Source: Pyropia haitanensis
Taxonomy: Eukaryota > Rhodophyta > Bangiophyceae > Bangiales > Bangiaceae
Assembly (NCBI GenBank): GCA_008729055.1
Contig: SDUX01000002.1
Coordinates: forward strand, 1,492,496-1,556,495
Direction of reading: 5' to 3'
Length of the DNA stretch: 64,000 bases
Within the stretch, counting starts at the first letter, position 1. Every line of letters starts with the position of its first letter. Below the pieces are notes generated by a model. The model was not told the DNA's origin. It did no database searches and worked only from the letters and a program-made list of their open reading frames with translations. Shown piece by piece: positions 54,867 through 64,000 of the stretch. Position numbers and translations under genes: made by a program.

Positions 54867-55310
54867 GCCGCCACCGCCACGCCCTTTCCCGCCGTGGCCG
54901 CCGCGTCCCGTCGGGCGGTCCCCCGGCGGGACCGCCCCGCCGCCGCCAGTGGCGGCCACGGCGGCGGCCGCGGCGGCGGCGGCGGCAGCGGCGGCCGGCG
55001 GGCACGACCGCGCCCCCCCCCCCCCCGCGGTGCCGTCGCCGTCGCCCCCCCCCCCCCGCGGTGGCCCCCCCCCCCCCACGGCGGCGTGCCGGCGGCGGCG
55101 GACGCGGCCGTGCGGGTCGTCCTCGAGGCGGCGGACCTGGGCGCCAACGAGGCGCTGCACGCGGCGCTCGCCGCGGCGGTCGGCCGTCTCGGCCGCCGCC
55201 GGCCGACGCGGGTGCCGGCCGACCCGCGGGTGCCGCCGCTGCGGCTGGCGCTGGTGGCGGGGGGCGCCGACGGCGGCGCCGCTGGGGGGGGGGGGGGGGG
55301 GGACTCGGCT
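53658..55310 (+). CDS. Unrecognised low-complexity protein, probably two exons
   Basis: An ATG at 53658 gives MMAGRGAP, a long polyalanine (GCC repeat), then WCSRAAAVNVRVLPAAPFSA. After a GC-rich presumed intron, an acceptor CGCGCAG at 54533 leads to RCVGFDVYGEAALTDTRLLL, then GCGVSPRDVPPWFAAP, LTVVEIPLASVVAPSLTLVS and LLAAQHVAFLSR, a polyproline, and in a shifted frame VRVVLEAADLGANEALHAAL with PPLRLALVAGG. Composition of these segments is protein-like, but I cannot name a family. Frame changes at C runs near 55015-55080 are required. Both ends are uncertain. Confidence 0.4.
53675..53735. repeat. GCC trinucleotide repeat (polyalanine)
   Basis: About 15-20 GCC/GCG triplets read as polyalanine from the ATG at 53658. 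Confidence 0.8.
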
Positions 55311-56987
55311 GGCTCCGCCTGTGCCGCTATGGGGGGTCCCTGGTGGACGGGTAGGGCCGCCCGCGGCGGGCGGTCGGGGGGGGGACGCCGCGCTAGCCGG
55401 GTCCGTTTTTGGCGGTGAGCGGCGCGGGCGTGGCCCCCGCGGCGTGCGCGCCGCCCGCGCCCGCACGGGCGGGCGCGCCCGCCAGCTGTACGCGCGCCCG
55501 CGCGGGGAGCCGCGCGCCGTCGACCCCGCCGCGCCCGCCGTGCCGTCTACCCCGCTGCGTGGACGACCCGGCGCGGCGGGGTGCACGCGCCGCGCGGCGG
55601 GCGCGGCGGGCGGCGCGACGCGGCGGCGGCCCGCGGCGGGCGGCACGCGGCACGGTGGCGCGGGGGGTGCGACGCGGCGCCAGGCGGCCGCGCGCGGCGC
55701 GTCGGCGGCGGCCGTCGGCGGCGGGCCCGCGCCGCCGCCGCCGCGGCGGCCGCCACCGCCGACGCTGCTGACGCGGTCGCCGCCCCGGTCGGGCTGCCGC
55801 CGCGCTCGGTGCCGGCGTGCGTCCGCCAAGCGGGCGGTCGCCGCCGCCTCGCGACGCGCGCGTGGCGCGTTGCGCCGGCTCCGCCGTGGGGGTGGGTGGC
55901 CACGCTCGCGCGCGGCCGTGTGCCCCGCGCGCCCCTGCCTCGCCTCGACGGCCGAGCACCGCGTGCGGCGCGGCCCCGTGCGGCGGCTGTCCACCGCCGC
56001 GGCCGTGGCCGACCTGCTGCCGCTGTGTGTTTTTGTGCGCCCGCGTCCCCGCCCCGTGCCCAGGCACCGGCCGGGTGGGCGGCGCGCGGGGTGGTTGGTG
56101 GGGTGGGGCGGCGGCGGGCGGCGGGCAAGGCGGGCGGCGTGCGGGGAGGGTGGGAGGGGACGGGCGCGAGGGCGGGCTGGGGTGGCGGGATGCGGATGGG
56201 ACGGGCGGCGGCGGCACGCGGGGTGGGCGGGGGAGCGGACTCGGCAGCGGGGCGGGCGGCCGCCTGGCCTCGGCGGCTGGTTGGGACACCCACGCGGCCG
56301 CGGCTCGCGAGAGCGGCCGCCGGCCGAGGGGGGGTCCCCGCCGGGTCCCGCCGGCCACCGTGGCCGCGCAGACACCGCCGCGGCGGCCGCGGCGGTGCCA
56401 GCGCGGCACGTGGCGCGCCGGCGCGGAGCGTGCCAGCGGCGGCGGCCGCCGCGGCCGGGCTGCCCCCGCGGTGCCGCCGCCGCGGGTGGCGGCGGCCGCC
56501 GGCCGCTGGCGGGTGGCACACTCCCGCCGCGGGCGTGGACGCGCGCGACGGCCGCCGCCGCCGCCGCGGGCGCGGCGCGTGCGCCGGGGGGGCGACGCGC
56601 CGCGGCGGCGCGGCGGCGGCACCGGCGCGGGCGCGCGGGACGTGGCGGTCCCCGCCCTGCTCATCACGGTTTCGCGGCGCCCACCACCGCGGGGGGGGGG
56701 GCGTGGGAGGTGGAAAGTGGGGGGGGGGGGGGTGCGCGGTCGGGGGGCGGGGTGGATGACAGTAGCGTCACTGCCGATAGCTGGCTGGGGCGGGGAGGGC
56801 GGCCACACCGTCGCCCACTCGTACGTATCAGGCGACGAAAGGGATGCGGCCTGCCGCAACGATACCGAGGGACGGCCATGCCCATGTGCGCAGATGATGC
56901 ACTGCAATGGAAGATAGCAGCACGGACACGGAACCGAAAGAGTGAGACCTATCTCGTTACCCCCCCCTGTTACAAAAAAAGCAGCCC
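55311..56987. other. Low-complexity GC-rich interval
   Basis: Almost pure G+C with frames open on both strands, and no motif. The last 250 bases become AT-richer toward the 3' end of the Hint gene. Confidence 0.45.
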
Positions 56988-59270
56988 TCAATACGCTGCC
57001 GCCCCGCGCGGCAGCAGCGCCGCCAACCGCGCGCTGCCGCCATCCAGTATGGCCGTGCTGCGGCCCGTCGCGCGGTACAGCGCCCGCAGCGGCGACAGCA
57101 GCGCCGACGCGACGGTCGGCTCCACGGCGGTCGTGTAGGTGCTGGCGCGGAGGCCATCGACGACAATGTCCCCGGCCAGGGTCTGCGGGTTGTACAGGCC
57201 CGTTCCGACCACCCGGTCGGTGGCGGTGACCACGTCGCAGCCGGGGTTCGGGCCAGACCGCTCCAGCGCGTCGCCCACCCGGACCGCCGCCGCCGCCGTC
57301 AGCCGCCCGTTGGCATACACATAGTGGCCGGCGGTCAGGCGCAGCGACGCGCCCGACGCGGTCGACAGGCGCACAAACGTGTGGGCGCCCGTCGGCAGCT
57401 TGTGGGTAAAGAGAAAGACGGGGGAAAAGGCGGTGGCCGACACGCGCACCCGGTCGCCAACCGCCAGGTCGGCCATGCGGATGTGCCGCCCGTCGTCCAG
57501 CTCAACCGTGGCGTCGCCGGGGAAGCACACCGAGTCTTCCATGTCTGACGACTCTTCGGGGGTCTCGATGGGGTCCCCCACCTGCCGCCCCTGCTCGCCA
57601 TCATCATCATCATCGTCACTGCTATCGCCGTCGGTGGTTTCGGGGGAGGTGGCTGGGGCCGGCGCGGGCACGGGCGCGGGTGCGGGCGCAGGCGCACGCG
57701 TGGGCGCGGGTGTCGGCGAGGGCGCCGGCGAACGAGCCCCCGCGGGCTCCGGCGTCGCAGGTGGAGCAATGGGCACAATCACCACCGACGGCTGCTCCGG
57801 CTCAGGGGTCGGCGTGGCCGCCACGGGCGGCAAGGCCGCCGCGTCTCGAGCGGCAAGCACGTTGAAGCCAATCAGCCAGCGCTGTGAGTCGAGCCCCGCA
57901 TCCGTCGTCACAATCACCCGCTGCGCATCGTCCTCTGACGACGCCTCCCCGAGCGGCGCCACACCCAGCACCTGCTCGGCGCCTGGGAAGAGCCGCTCGT
58001 TGATAGGGACGGTGTCGGTGGCGAGCGCGCGCCCATTGCCGGCGACGCTGACCACCCACATAGTCTTGCGCGGGTCCGAGCCAACGAGCAAGAGCGTCCG
58101 CCCATCTGTGAGGCGGGGAAAGGCCATCAGGAGGGAGCCAAACGAGGCTACGTCCGAGCCGCTCACGTCAAAGTCATCTGGGTTGAAGGGCGTCGCCGGA
58201 CGACCCGCAAAGCCGCCAGCTCCAAACCCAAACGGCGTCTGTGACCGCGAGCTCACCGCCCCCGAGGCATTCAGGAACAGTACCCACACCCGCGTAGGCA
58301 CCACCTGCGGCGGGCCCGATGGCGGGTCGGTGTTGGCCTCTTGGGGCGTCGCCAATCCCTGTACCGCCACCTCGGCCACCCCGTCACGGTTGATGTCGGG
58401 CAGGACAGCGACGTTCGAGTCGCTGAAGCGACCGTAAAAGAGGGAGAAGAGCTCGGGGAGGAAGGTGGAGCGGAAGCCCTTAATGCCCGCGCTGTCTTCG
58501 GTCAGAAAGATGATGTGGATGGAGCGGAACATGTAGACGAGAGCATCCTCCACGCCGTCACCGTCCACGTCCCCAACCGCCCGCAGATAAAAGTCCGTCA
58601 CGCGCGCCGGCGCACAAGACGGGCTGTCACCGACGTCGTCGTCGTCGTCATCGTCGTCGTCGTCGTCGTCGTTGGCCTTCCCGGCACACAACACCGGCCG
58701 CAAGTCCATCCGTGACGTGGACGTGACGGTGTTGTCGGCGCCTAGGCGTAGCGTAATCAGCGCGGGCGCCGGGTCGTCTGCCTGGTCCGTCCCCGCGGTC
58801 ACTACCAGCTGACGGTTGATGACAGCCATGGAGCGACCAAACGAAAAGTCGCCCTGCTCCTCAAACTCAAACCCTCCCTGCTGGTGCGTAATGACCGACG
58901 CATTGGTGATGACGCTCCCATTCGCACCCAACGTCACGATCGTAATGGACCGGTACGAGCAGCCGAGGGTGCCAACTCCGCCGGCGCCACAGCCAAGCGG
59001 TGACACAAAGTCGCCGCTCCCATCGTCGACGACGCGCGGCCCATTCACCGCCACGCGAGGCGCCTCGTCGCCGTCGCCGTCGCCGTCGCCATCCCCCCTT
59101 AGTGGCAGCCGCAAGTACTGCGCCGTGTCCGACGTAAAGATGACAAAGGGGGTGGGGAGCGGCACCGGGGGGGCGACCAGGCTGACCGCGTCACCACGGG
59201 ATGCCACCGCGGCGGCTGCCACCACCGCCGCCGCGGCGGTGGCGGTCAGCCGTCGCCATGGCGCCCGCAT
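56988..59270 (-). CDS. Secreted FG-GAP repeat protein with C-terminal Hint (hedgehog-type autoprocessing) domain
   Basis: A 760-residue intronless frame from the ATG at 59268-59270. MRAPWRRLTATAAAAVVAAA is a signal peptide. Residues of about 30-480 form a beta-propeller-like region with FG-GAP/calcium motifs (GDVDGDGVEDALV, PDINRDGVAEVAV, FSFGRSMAVINRQL) and a polyaspartate run. A Pro/Ala-rich stalk (PAPSPTPAPTRAPAPAPAP) and an acidic patch follow. The Hint domain starts at Cys582 in CFPGDATVELDDGRHIRMAD with LAVGDRV, then TGAHTFVRLSTASG, the block-B motif LTAGHYVYANG (Thr646, His649), VGDAL, and GTGLYNPQTLAGDIVVDGLR followed by ASTYT. This is the hedgehog/Hog pattern, predicting self-cleavage before Cys582. 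There is no Asn plus Cys splicing junction, so it is not an intein. Adduct (sterol or other) unknown. Confidence 0.9.
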   Translation of the reverse strand: MRAPWRRLTATAAAAVVAAAAVASRGDAVSLVAPPVPLPTPFVIFTSDTAQYLRLPLRGDGDGDGDGDEAPRVAVNGPRVVDDGSGDFVSPLGCGAGGVGTLGCSYRSITIVTLGANGSVITNASVITHQQGGFEFEEQGDFSFGRSMAVINRQLVVTAGTDQADDPAPALITLRLGADNTVTSTSRMDLRPVLCAGKANDDDDDDDDDDDDVGDSPSCAPARVTDFYLRAVGDVDGDGVEDALVYMFRSIHIIFLTEDSAGIKGFRSTFLPELFSLFYGRFSDSNVAVLPDINRDGVAEVAVQGLATPQEANTDPPSGPPQVVPTRVWVLFLNASGAVSSRSQTPFGFGAGGFAGRPATPFNPDDFDVSGSDVASFGSLLMAFPRLTDGRTLLLVGSDPRKTMWVVSVAGNGRALATDTVPINERLFPGAEQVLGVAPLGEASSEDDAQRVIVTTDAGLDSQRWLIGFNVLAARDAAALPPVAATPTPEPEQPSVVIVPIAPPATPEPAGARSPAPSPTPAPTRAPAPAPAPVPAPAPATSPETTDGDSSDDDDDDGEQGRQVGDPIETPEESSDMEDSVCFPGDATVELDDGRHIRMADLAVGDRVRVSATAFSPVFLFTHKLPTGAHTFVRLSTASGASLRLTAGHYVYANGRLTAAAAVRVGDALERSGPNPGCDVVTATDRVVGTGLYNPQTLAGDIVVDGLRASTYTTAVEPTVASALLSPLRALYRATGRSTAILDGGSARLAALLPRGAAAY
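58634..58675. repeat. GTC/GAC trinucleotide repeat (polyaspartate)
   Basis: Tandem GTC triplets on the plus strand encode a run of about 12 Asp in the FG-GAP region. Confidence 0.8.
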
Positions 59271-61079
59271 GGTAGCAGCCGACAGAGGGAGAGGGAAACG
59301 CAAAGGGAAAGGAGGGAAGGGGGAAGGGGGAGAGGGGGGGGGGGATGAAAGTAGGAGGGACTCCTCGCGGCAAGGCAGCCGGGCACGCTGCGCGTCGACC
59401 GGAAACGACCTCGCAGCACCACGGGCGGGCCGTACCGGGAAAGGTCTGCGTGCCGGAAGGCGGTTGCCGTGCGGGGGATGAGGTGTCCACGGCGCTCCCG
59501 TCCGCGTCCCGCCGCCCGCCGGGGTGTGGCCTTTTACGTACCCTCCCGCGGCGGCTGGGCTGCCGTTGTGCCACACACACGCGCGCGCGGCGGGGTGAGT
59601 AGGTGCCAGATGGCGTGCAGGGTGCACTCCCGCCACCTTCCCCCCCCCCCTTCACCACGTGCGTTTGCAGGGCGGGGTGGGTGCCCCCCCGGCGCCCACC
59701 TGCGGGCGGAGCTGTCTCGCCCAGCAAGGGACCCCGCCCCCGCCCCCCCCCCTCCCCCGCGCGCCTTCAACGGAGCTGCTGATTCCCGCCCTCGCTGGCC
59801 TGTCCGCTCCGACCGGGCAGCCACATGCGCGGCAGCGGAGGGGGGGAGGGGCGGCGAGGTGGGGGGGGCGGCCCGGCGAGGTCGAGGTGGGGAGGGCGAG
59901 GACCCCTCTCGTGACCGCCGCCTCCAGCCCGCTGAGGTTGGATCGCGGGGCGGGGGTGGCGCGGCCGTTGGGGCGGCCGCCGGCGGCGGGGCAGCCGCAG
60001 TGGCCGTTCCTGTTGTAGCGCGGCCGCGGCGTCGGCGGGCGCGGGCGCGCCACTTTCGCAGCGATGCGGCGGCGACGATTCAGTCGCCAGCCGCTTGCCG
60101 GTCGCCTCCCTACTCAGACACCCCCCACGCGGCGGCGGCAGTCGGCGGGCCAATCAGCTGCGGGTGTCGGGCAAAACGGAAACCGGAAGCGACGAATGAT
60201 GAGGGGGGGGGAGGGGGGTCGGCACACCCCGCCGGATCGACCCCCACAAGGGGGTTTTTCTCCGGTTGGTGCTCTCCGCCGGTGTCCGCCATCCGTCGCA
60301 TCAAGCTCCACAGTGATGGGCAACCGTGACGAGGCACCGATCTGGCTCTCAGGTCGGCACGACCCCCATCAGAAGCCTCTTCTGCTCCATTGGGCGGGCT
60401 CGATCTTCCCTCCCACCAGCCCTGACGCGGCCCATTCCCTTGCCCCGGCGCTGCCGTTGGTGGCATCTGGAGATTGATAGCGGTTCATGGGTGGCGACGG
60501 CGCAAACTCACCTGCTGCTGCAAGCCCGCTCCACCAGAGGACAGAGTGCGCGCGCTGTAAGAGGGAGCACGAGAGACATGGACGCCCGCCCGCCTCTGAC
60601 TTTACTGTCAACAGTGGAAGATGGGGCGGGAAGGGGGGGTGGGCGCCGGTACAGGACACTTGGTGGGGGGTGTCTCTTGTGGATCCCGCCGCCGCCTCCG
60701 CCCACCTCCACCCGGGATCGTGGCCCAAAGGCCTGTCGGCGGAGGTGACCCGCGCCGCAGCCACCGCCCCGCCCGTGGCTGTCGGCGCTCGTCGGTGCAG
60801 GTTCCGCTGACGTTGTGTACGGAGGCATTGGCGTGACGGGCGCGGTTCGGCGTAGCGACAGGAAAGTTCAACGTTCAACGACGCGTATGCTGCCGGCGCA
60901 TCGCATGATCGAGCGTCGGAAAGGTGGGGGGGAGGGGGGAGGGGGAGGTAGGGGCGGGTGGGGAGCAAGGAGCGGGAGGTGGTGGAGGGGGGGGGGGCGC
61001 CGTGCAAACGTGCCGTACCAAAAAAAGAAACGAAAAAACACCGCGGAGGAGTGCCCCCGGCACGCGCTTGTGTTGTTTA
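59271..61079. other. Intergenic, no convincing gene
   Basis: Contains the promoter side of the Hint gene and several C/G runs. Frames are compositional. Confidence 0.45.
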
Positions 61080-61700
61080 ATGCGCGGGGGGGGTGTTGGT
61101 TCCGAGCCGAAAACTCAGTGCGCCCTGGACAAAGGCACCTTCTCCCGCGTGTCCGCCATCGCCCGTTGCCGTCGTGGGTGTGAGCGAGCGCCCGCGACCC
61201 GCCGCTGGTGCGCCACCCGCGACAGCTGCCTCGCAGCCGGGAACTCTGGAAGTCACGCCACGGAAGCAGCCGCTCTCGGCCGGGCGCCTCTAGTGTCAAC
61301 CGGGCTGGGCCCCCCCCCCTCGGGCGCGCGCGCGCCTCGGCCGGTGGTGTCGAGGCGGCTGCAGGAGCTCCGCCGCCTCCGCCGCCACTTCTTTGACGAG
61401 CCCGTCCACGGCAACCGCTACCGGGTGGAGCAGGTGGTCGGACAGGGCGCGTCGGGGCTGGACCAATGGAGCGGGGCCGCGGTACGCCGCCTCGGCGTCG
61501 GCCTCGTCCTCCCTCCCGCCCCTCCCCCCTGCGCCGCCGTCGCCAGTGTCAGCCTCCCGCGGCTCGCCGTCGTCGGAGCCGTCGCCAGCGACCTTGTCTT
61601 TGCCAATGTCCTGGTCGACGCCGTGCAGAATCCACCGGCGCCGCCAGACTCAGTAGATGAGTACCTGATGCGGGTTCTCGTATTCAACAGTGAAGGGTAA
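61080..61700 (+). CDS. Short frame with a MAP-kinase-like N-terminal motif; truncated or multi-exon
   Basis: After a variable leader the frame reads SRRLQELRRLRRHFFDEPVH then GNRYRVEQVVGQGASG. This matches the opening of plant-type MAP kinases, where FFTEY is followed by xRYxIQEVIGKGSYGVV, including the glycine-rich loop start. The rest of a kinase (VAIKK, HRD, DFG) is absent; the following sequence (VSLPRLAVVGAVASDLVFAN, then VDEYLMRVLVFNSEG) is unrelated. The frame ends GAAGGGTAAGTGG, where TAA stops it but GTAAGT is also a perfect donor, so the gene may continue. It could be a kinase fragment or a chance resemblance. Confidence 0.35.
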   Translation: MRGGGVGSEPKTQCALDKGTFSRVSAIARCRRGCERAPATRRWCATRDSCLAAGNSGSHATEAAALGRAPLVSTGLGPPPSGARAPRPVVSRRLQELRRLRRHFFDEPVHGNRYRVEQVVGQGASGLDQWSGAAVRRLGVGLVLPPAPPPCAAVASVSLPRLAVVGAVASDLVFANVLVDAVQNPPAPPDSVDEYLMRVLVFNSEG

Positions 61701-62561
61701 GTGGGTGAGAGCCACACAACACTACTCTCACTGCTGCAATGGGAACCCATGATAGCGCCGGACCTGGGTTTTGGCCCCACCGATAGACATGCTCTGACCC
61801 AACACGCCCCCCCCCCCCCCTTCCCCCCCCTCTCCCCCCCTCGCCCCCCCCCCCGAGCCGCCGCCGCCGTCCGCCGCCGCCCGCCCGGCGGACCCAGCAC
61901 GTTCTTGCGCTCCTCCCGTGGGTTCCACGCTGCCTCCTCCCGGTATTCGTCCTCTCCGTTCGCCCACGCGCCGACCGACCAGCTGTTCCTCAACGTGGGC
62001 CGCCCCGACCTCGTCTCCCTCGGCCAACGTCGACGCCCGCGGCGCCGGCGCCGACCGAGGCGCCCCGGCAGATGCGGCGTGACAAGTTTTTGTCGTGCTC
62101 CATGGATCTCCTTCATCTAGAGGCTGATGGGAGGTAGTCCTGCGCCACACGCAGGCTCGTAGCGTCAACCAGGAAGGACGAGCATCGTGACGGTGCGACG
62201 GTTGTCCCTCGCCGTCAAGGACCCGTGACGAAATTATCATCAAGACACAGTCTATGAACGCATTCAAACTTATTTCAAAACATATTTTTTGAAAAATGGC
62301 GTGGCAATGTGTTCCTTCCTCATTCAAAGTCTCGCTGAAGCTTGCGCAGAGGCGGCCGTGGAGGAGCGCGTCCAAAAAAGAACAGAGATCGGGGTGCTAC
62401 TATTCAGCTCGGCACCCGAGGTGGTGACTTTCCCGCGCGTGTCTGACGTGGAGCGCGGCGTCTCGGAGGTGAAGAGCGCTACGGCGGCGTGTGGGTACCA
62501 ATCTGCCCTTGTCTTCCTACTGGGCATGCTCGTTCCCTCTTCCTACCCTTCTTTCTCCGCC
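61701..62561. other. Intergenic / upstream of DUF177
   Basis: C runs at 61808-61855, then an AT-rich patch at 62210-62300. The DUF177 frame is open upstream to 62289 with an earlier ATG at 62307, but that stretch lacks transit-peptide character and the ATG at 62562 has the better context. Confidence 0.45.
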
Positions 62562-63443
62562 ATGGCGTCTTTTGTGCCACCACTGCCGTTTCGCGGCTCT
62601 GCTGTTGTCCCCCGCCACGACTGCCGCGGCCGAACACCGCAGCCACGGATCGCGTTGCGACCACTGGCGGCGCCGCCGTTGGGTACCTCGGTCTTTGCCC
62701 CTTGCTCCTTTTTCCGAGAGCCTGCCCCTGGCTGCGTGGCCGCGCCCGGCTGTGGTCCGGTGGTGGCCTCTGCCGACGACCCCGCCTTCCCCGTATCTCG
62801 CTCCGAGCTGAGCGCCTCGGGCGCTCGCAGCGTGCTCCTCTCCCGCTCGACGACCTTTGGCGCCCTGGGCGTCGACGGCCTGGGCCCCGATGAGACGGCC
62901 GTAGAGGTGTCGATGCGGGTGCGGCGGGGAAAGGGCGGCCATCTGGTGCGGGGCAAGGTCGTCACCCGCGCGGAGGCCTTGTGCGACCGGTGCTGTGGAG
63001 CGTTTGAGGCCGATGTGGAAGGCCGCTTTGAGGTGCTCCTCACCGCCCGGGAGCCTCGGCCTGGGGAGCCGCCTGTGGCGCCGCCAGAGGAGGGCGAGAT
63101 GGGCTCGACGGATGTGGAGGAGCAGGCCTTCCCGGCCGGCCTGAAGAGGGTAGACCTGGGGGGCCATGTCCACGATGCCATCTGTCTGGGCGTGCCGACC
63201 AAGCTCCTGTGCGGTGCGTCCTGCCCGGGCGTGGATGTGTCGGGGCTGGAGGGCGTGACAGTGACGCAGGGCGATGCCACTGGCGGGCGGGTGCGGATCC
63301 CTGCCCGCGGCAACGCCTGGGGGCAGCAGCCACAGGGGGAGGACGACTCGCAGCAGGACGACGACTACCTAGACGATGAGGGGGAGCCCCTCCTGGCTGA
63401 GGCCATGGAGGTGCTGAGGCGGAGGATGCAAAAGCGGCGTTGA
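62562..63443 (+). CDS. DUF177/YceD family protein, plastid-targeted
   Basis: A 293-residue frame. The ATG at 62562 sits in GCCATGG and begins MASFVPPLPFRGSAVVPRHD, a transit-peptide-like leader rich in Pro/Arg/Ser without acids. The DUF177 core has FPVSRSELSASGARSV, then VEVSMRVRRGKGGHLVRGKV, ALCDRCCGAFEADVEGRFEV and LLTAREP, an acidic linker and FPAGLKRVDLGGHVHDAICL followed by GVPTKLLCGASCPGVD. The CxxC of the first motif and the C...C of the last are the conserved Cys pairs of the family. The tail is acidic and then basic (EVLRRRMQKRR). In bacteria the gene sits beside rpmF; plant homologues are needed for chloroplast 23S rRNA accumulation. A plastid ribosome role is inferred. Confidence 0.9.
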   Translation: MASFVPPLPFRGSAVVPRHDCRGRTPQPRIALRPLAAPPLGTSVFAPCSFFREPAPGCVAAPGCGPVVASADDPAFPVSRSELSASGARSVLLSRSTTFGALGVDGLGPDETAVEVSMRVRRGKGGHLVRGKVVTRAEALCDRCCGAFEADVEGRFEVLLTAREPRPGEPPVAPPEEGEMGSTDVEEQAFPAGLKRVDLGGHVHDAICLGVPTKLLCGASCPGVDVSGLEGVTVTQGDATGGRVRIPARGNAWGQQPQGEDDSQQDDDYLDDEGEPLLAEAMEVLRRRMQKRR

Positions 63444-63695
63444 GGATGTCTGGGTGCACCTGTGTTCGATTGTGCTGTGTCTGGACGTGATGGAAACTGG
63501 CATTGGATGGCAGCATACTACTGGCACCTATGGCAATCACCGTGGCCGCGGAGACTCTTCCCACCCTTTGTCTCAGTGTTGCGAGGCCGCCAAAGGCATC
63601 CTACTTGGTAGCGATAGAGCTTGTGTCGGGTCGAAAACGGCGGTCCAGAGAAAAGACGAGCCAAATGGAAAAAAAGGAGCACATCCCCACGAGCC
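63444..63695. other. Convergent intergenic region
   Basis: About 250 bases between the DUF177 stop and the stop of the minus-strand gene at the window edge; no gene seen. Confidence 0.4.
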
Positions 63696-64000
63696 CTATG
63701 CGCACAGCCCTTGGGCAACCTCCTCGAAGCAGGCCGACGTTCCGTCAACGAGGTCCGCGTCAATGAGCTTGATCGTGGCGTCCTTCATGGCTCTCACCAC
63801 GGTCGGCATAACCGACGAGGGCACACTCATCTCCTGTGGGGGTAGGGAATCAGAAACCAGAGGCAGGCCACCAACAGAACAGGAAACAAAAACAAAGTAA
63901 ACACAAGCGTAGCCAAACGTGCGGGGGAAACAGTGTCGACCTGGGCGTCAGTGACCTCGGCCAAGATACAGCACGCCTGAACCGAAGTGCACCCTCTCTC
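63696..64000 (-). CDS. Last two exons of an unidentified gene (5' part outside the window)
   Basis: Exon 64000-63941 reads GCTSVQACCILAEVTDAQ and ends at GTCGAC (GT donor). The last exon, 63833-63696, follows a CCCCCACAG acceptor and reads EMSVPSSVMPTVVRAMKDAT, IKLIDADLVDGTSACFEEVA, QGLCA, with stop TAG at 63696-63698. Joining is in phase. Balanced composition and clear acceptor argue for a real gene. The 3' piece alone does not identify it; helical content suggests a globular C-terminus. Convergent with DUF177. Confidence 0.55.

Noticed and set aside
56988..59270. Intein interpretation of the C-terminal domain
   Set aside because: No C-extein and no terminal His-Asn plus Cys/Ser/Thr junction; the NPQT...DIVVDG motif fits Hog-type Hint instead.

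Overview
This is nuclear DNA of a eukaryote with very high G+C and dense homopolymer C/G tracts. Genes have few introns or none, apart from two intron-rich loci. Several products carry plausible N-terminal organelle targeting sequences (a DUF177/YceD protein and an M41-like membrane protein), which points to a photosynthetic eukaryote. A bangiophyte red alga (Porphyra/Pyropia-like) is my best guess from base composition, the Hint-domain protein and the gene mix, but nothing in the window proves it. Several genes (aminopropyltransferase, scramblase, Mediator-like and two low-complexity proteins) read correctly only if the frame changes inside poly-C/poly-G runs, so homopolymer length in this assembly is suspect.

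Layout. 1-9.5 kb: ACL5-like aminopropyltransferase (5' end outside the window), a mitochondrial-type scramblase, a prokaryote-like GT4 glycosyltransferase and a secreted LPMO-like protein. 10.07-10.67 kb: a short inverted-repeat element. 12.3-16.4 kb: two low-complexity genes, one resembling Mediator subunit 27. 16.4-22.9 kb: no convincing gene. 22,900-29,392: a complete-looking Tnp2/Plavaka-type DNA transposon of about 6.5 kb with 15-bp perfect terminal inverted repeats, a TTG target duplication, a DDE transposase and a repeat-rich second gene. 29.6-30.5 kb: an NTR/TIMP-like secreted protein. 32.6-39.3 kb: a gene encoding eleven GATA-like zinc fingers in tandem, each split by an intron at the same codon and phase. 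40-46.8 kb: a PPOX-type flavoprotein, a five-exon ERGIC3/Erv46 gene and a PLP-enzyme-like protein. 49.7-51.3 kb: M41-like membrane protease homologue. 52.7-53.4 kb: a second short inverted-repeat element. 53.7-55.3 kb: an unrecognised low-complexity gene. 57-59.3 kb: a secreted FG-GAP plus Hint (hedgehog-type autoprocessing) protein. 61-61.7 kb: a MAP-kinase-like N-terminal fragment. 62.6-63.4 kb: DUF177. The window ends in the last exons of a minus-strand gene.

The genes are mostly unrelated housekeeping and secretory functions, with no operon-like cooperation. The most striking locus is the eleven-finger GATA-like gene. Its exon/intron regularity and an internal two-exon duplication show growth by tandem duplication of finger modules, and I know of no described GATA-class protein with this architecture. 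Splice sites were placed by eye from GT/AG signals and protein continuity.
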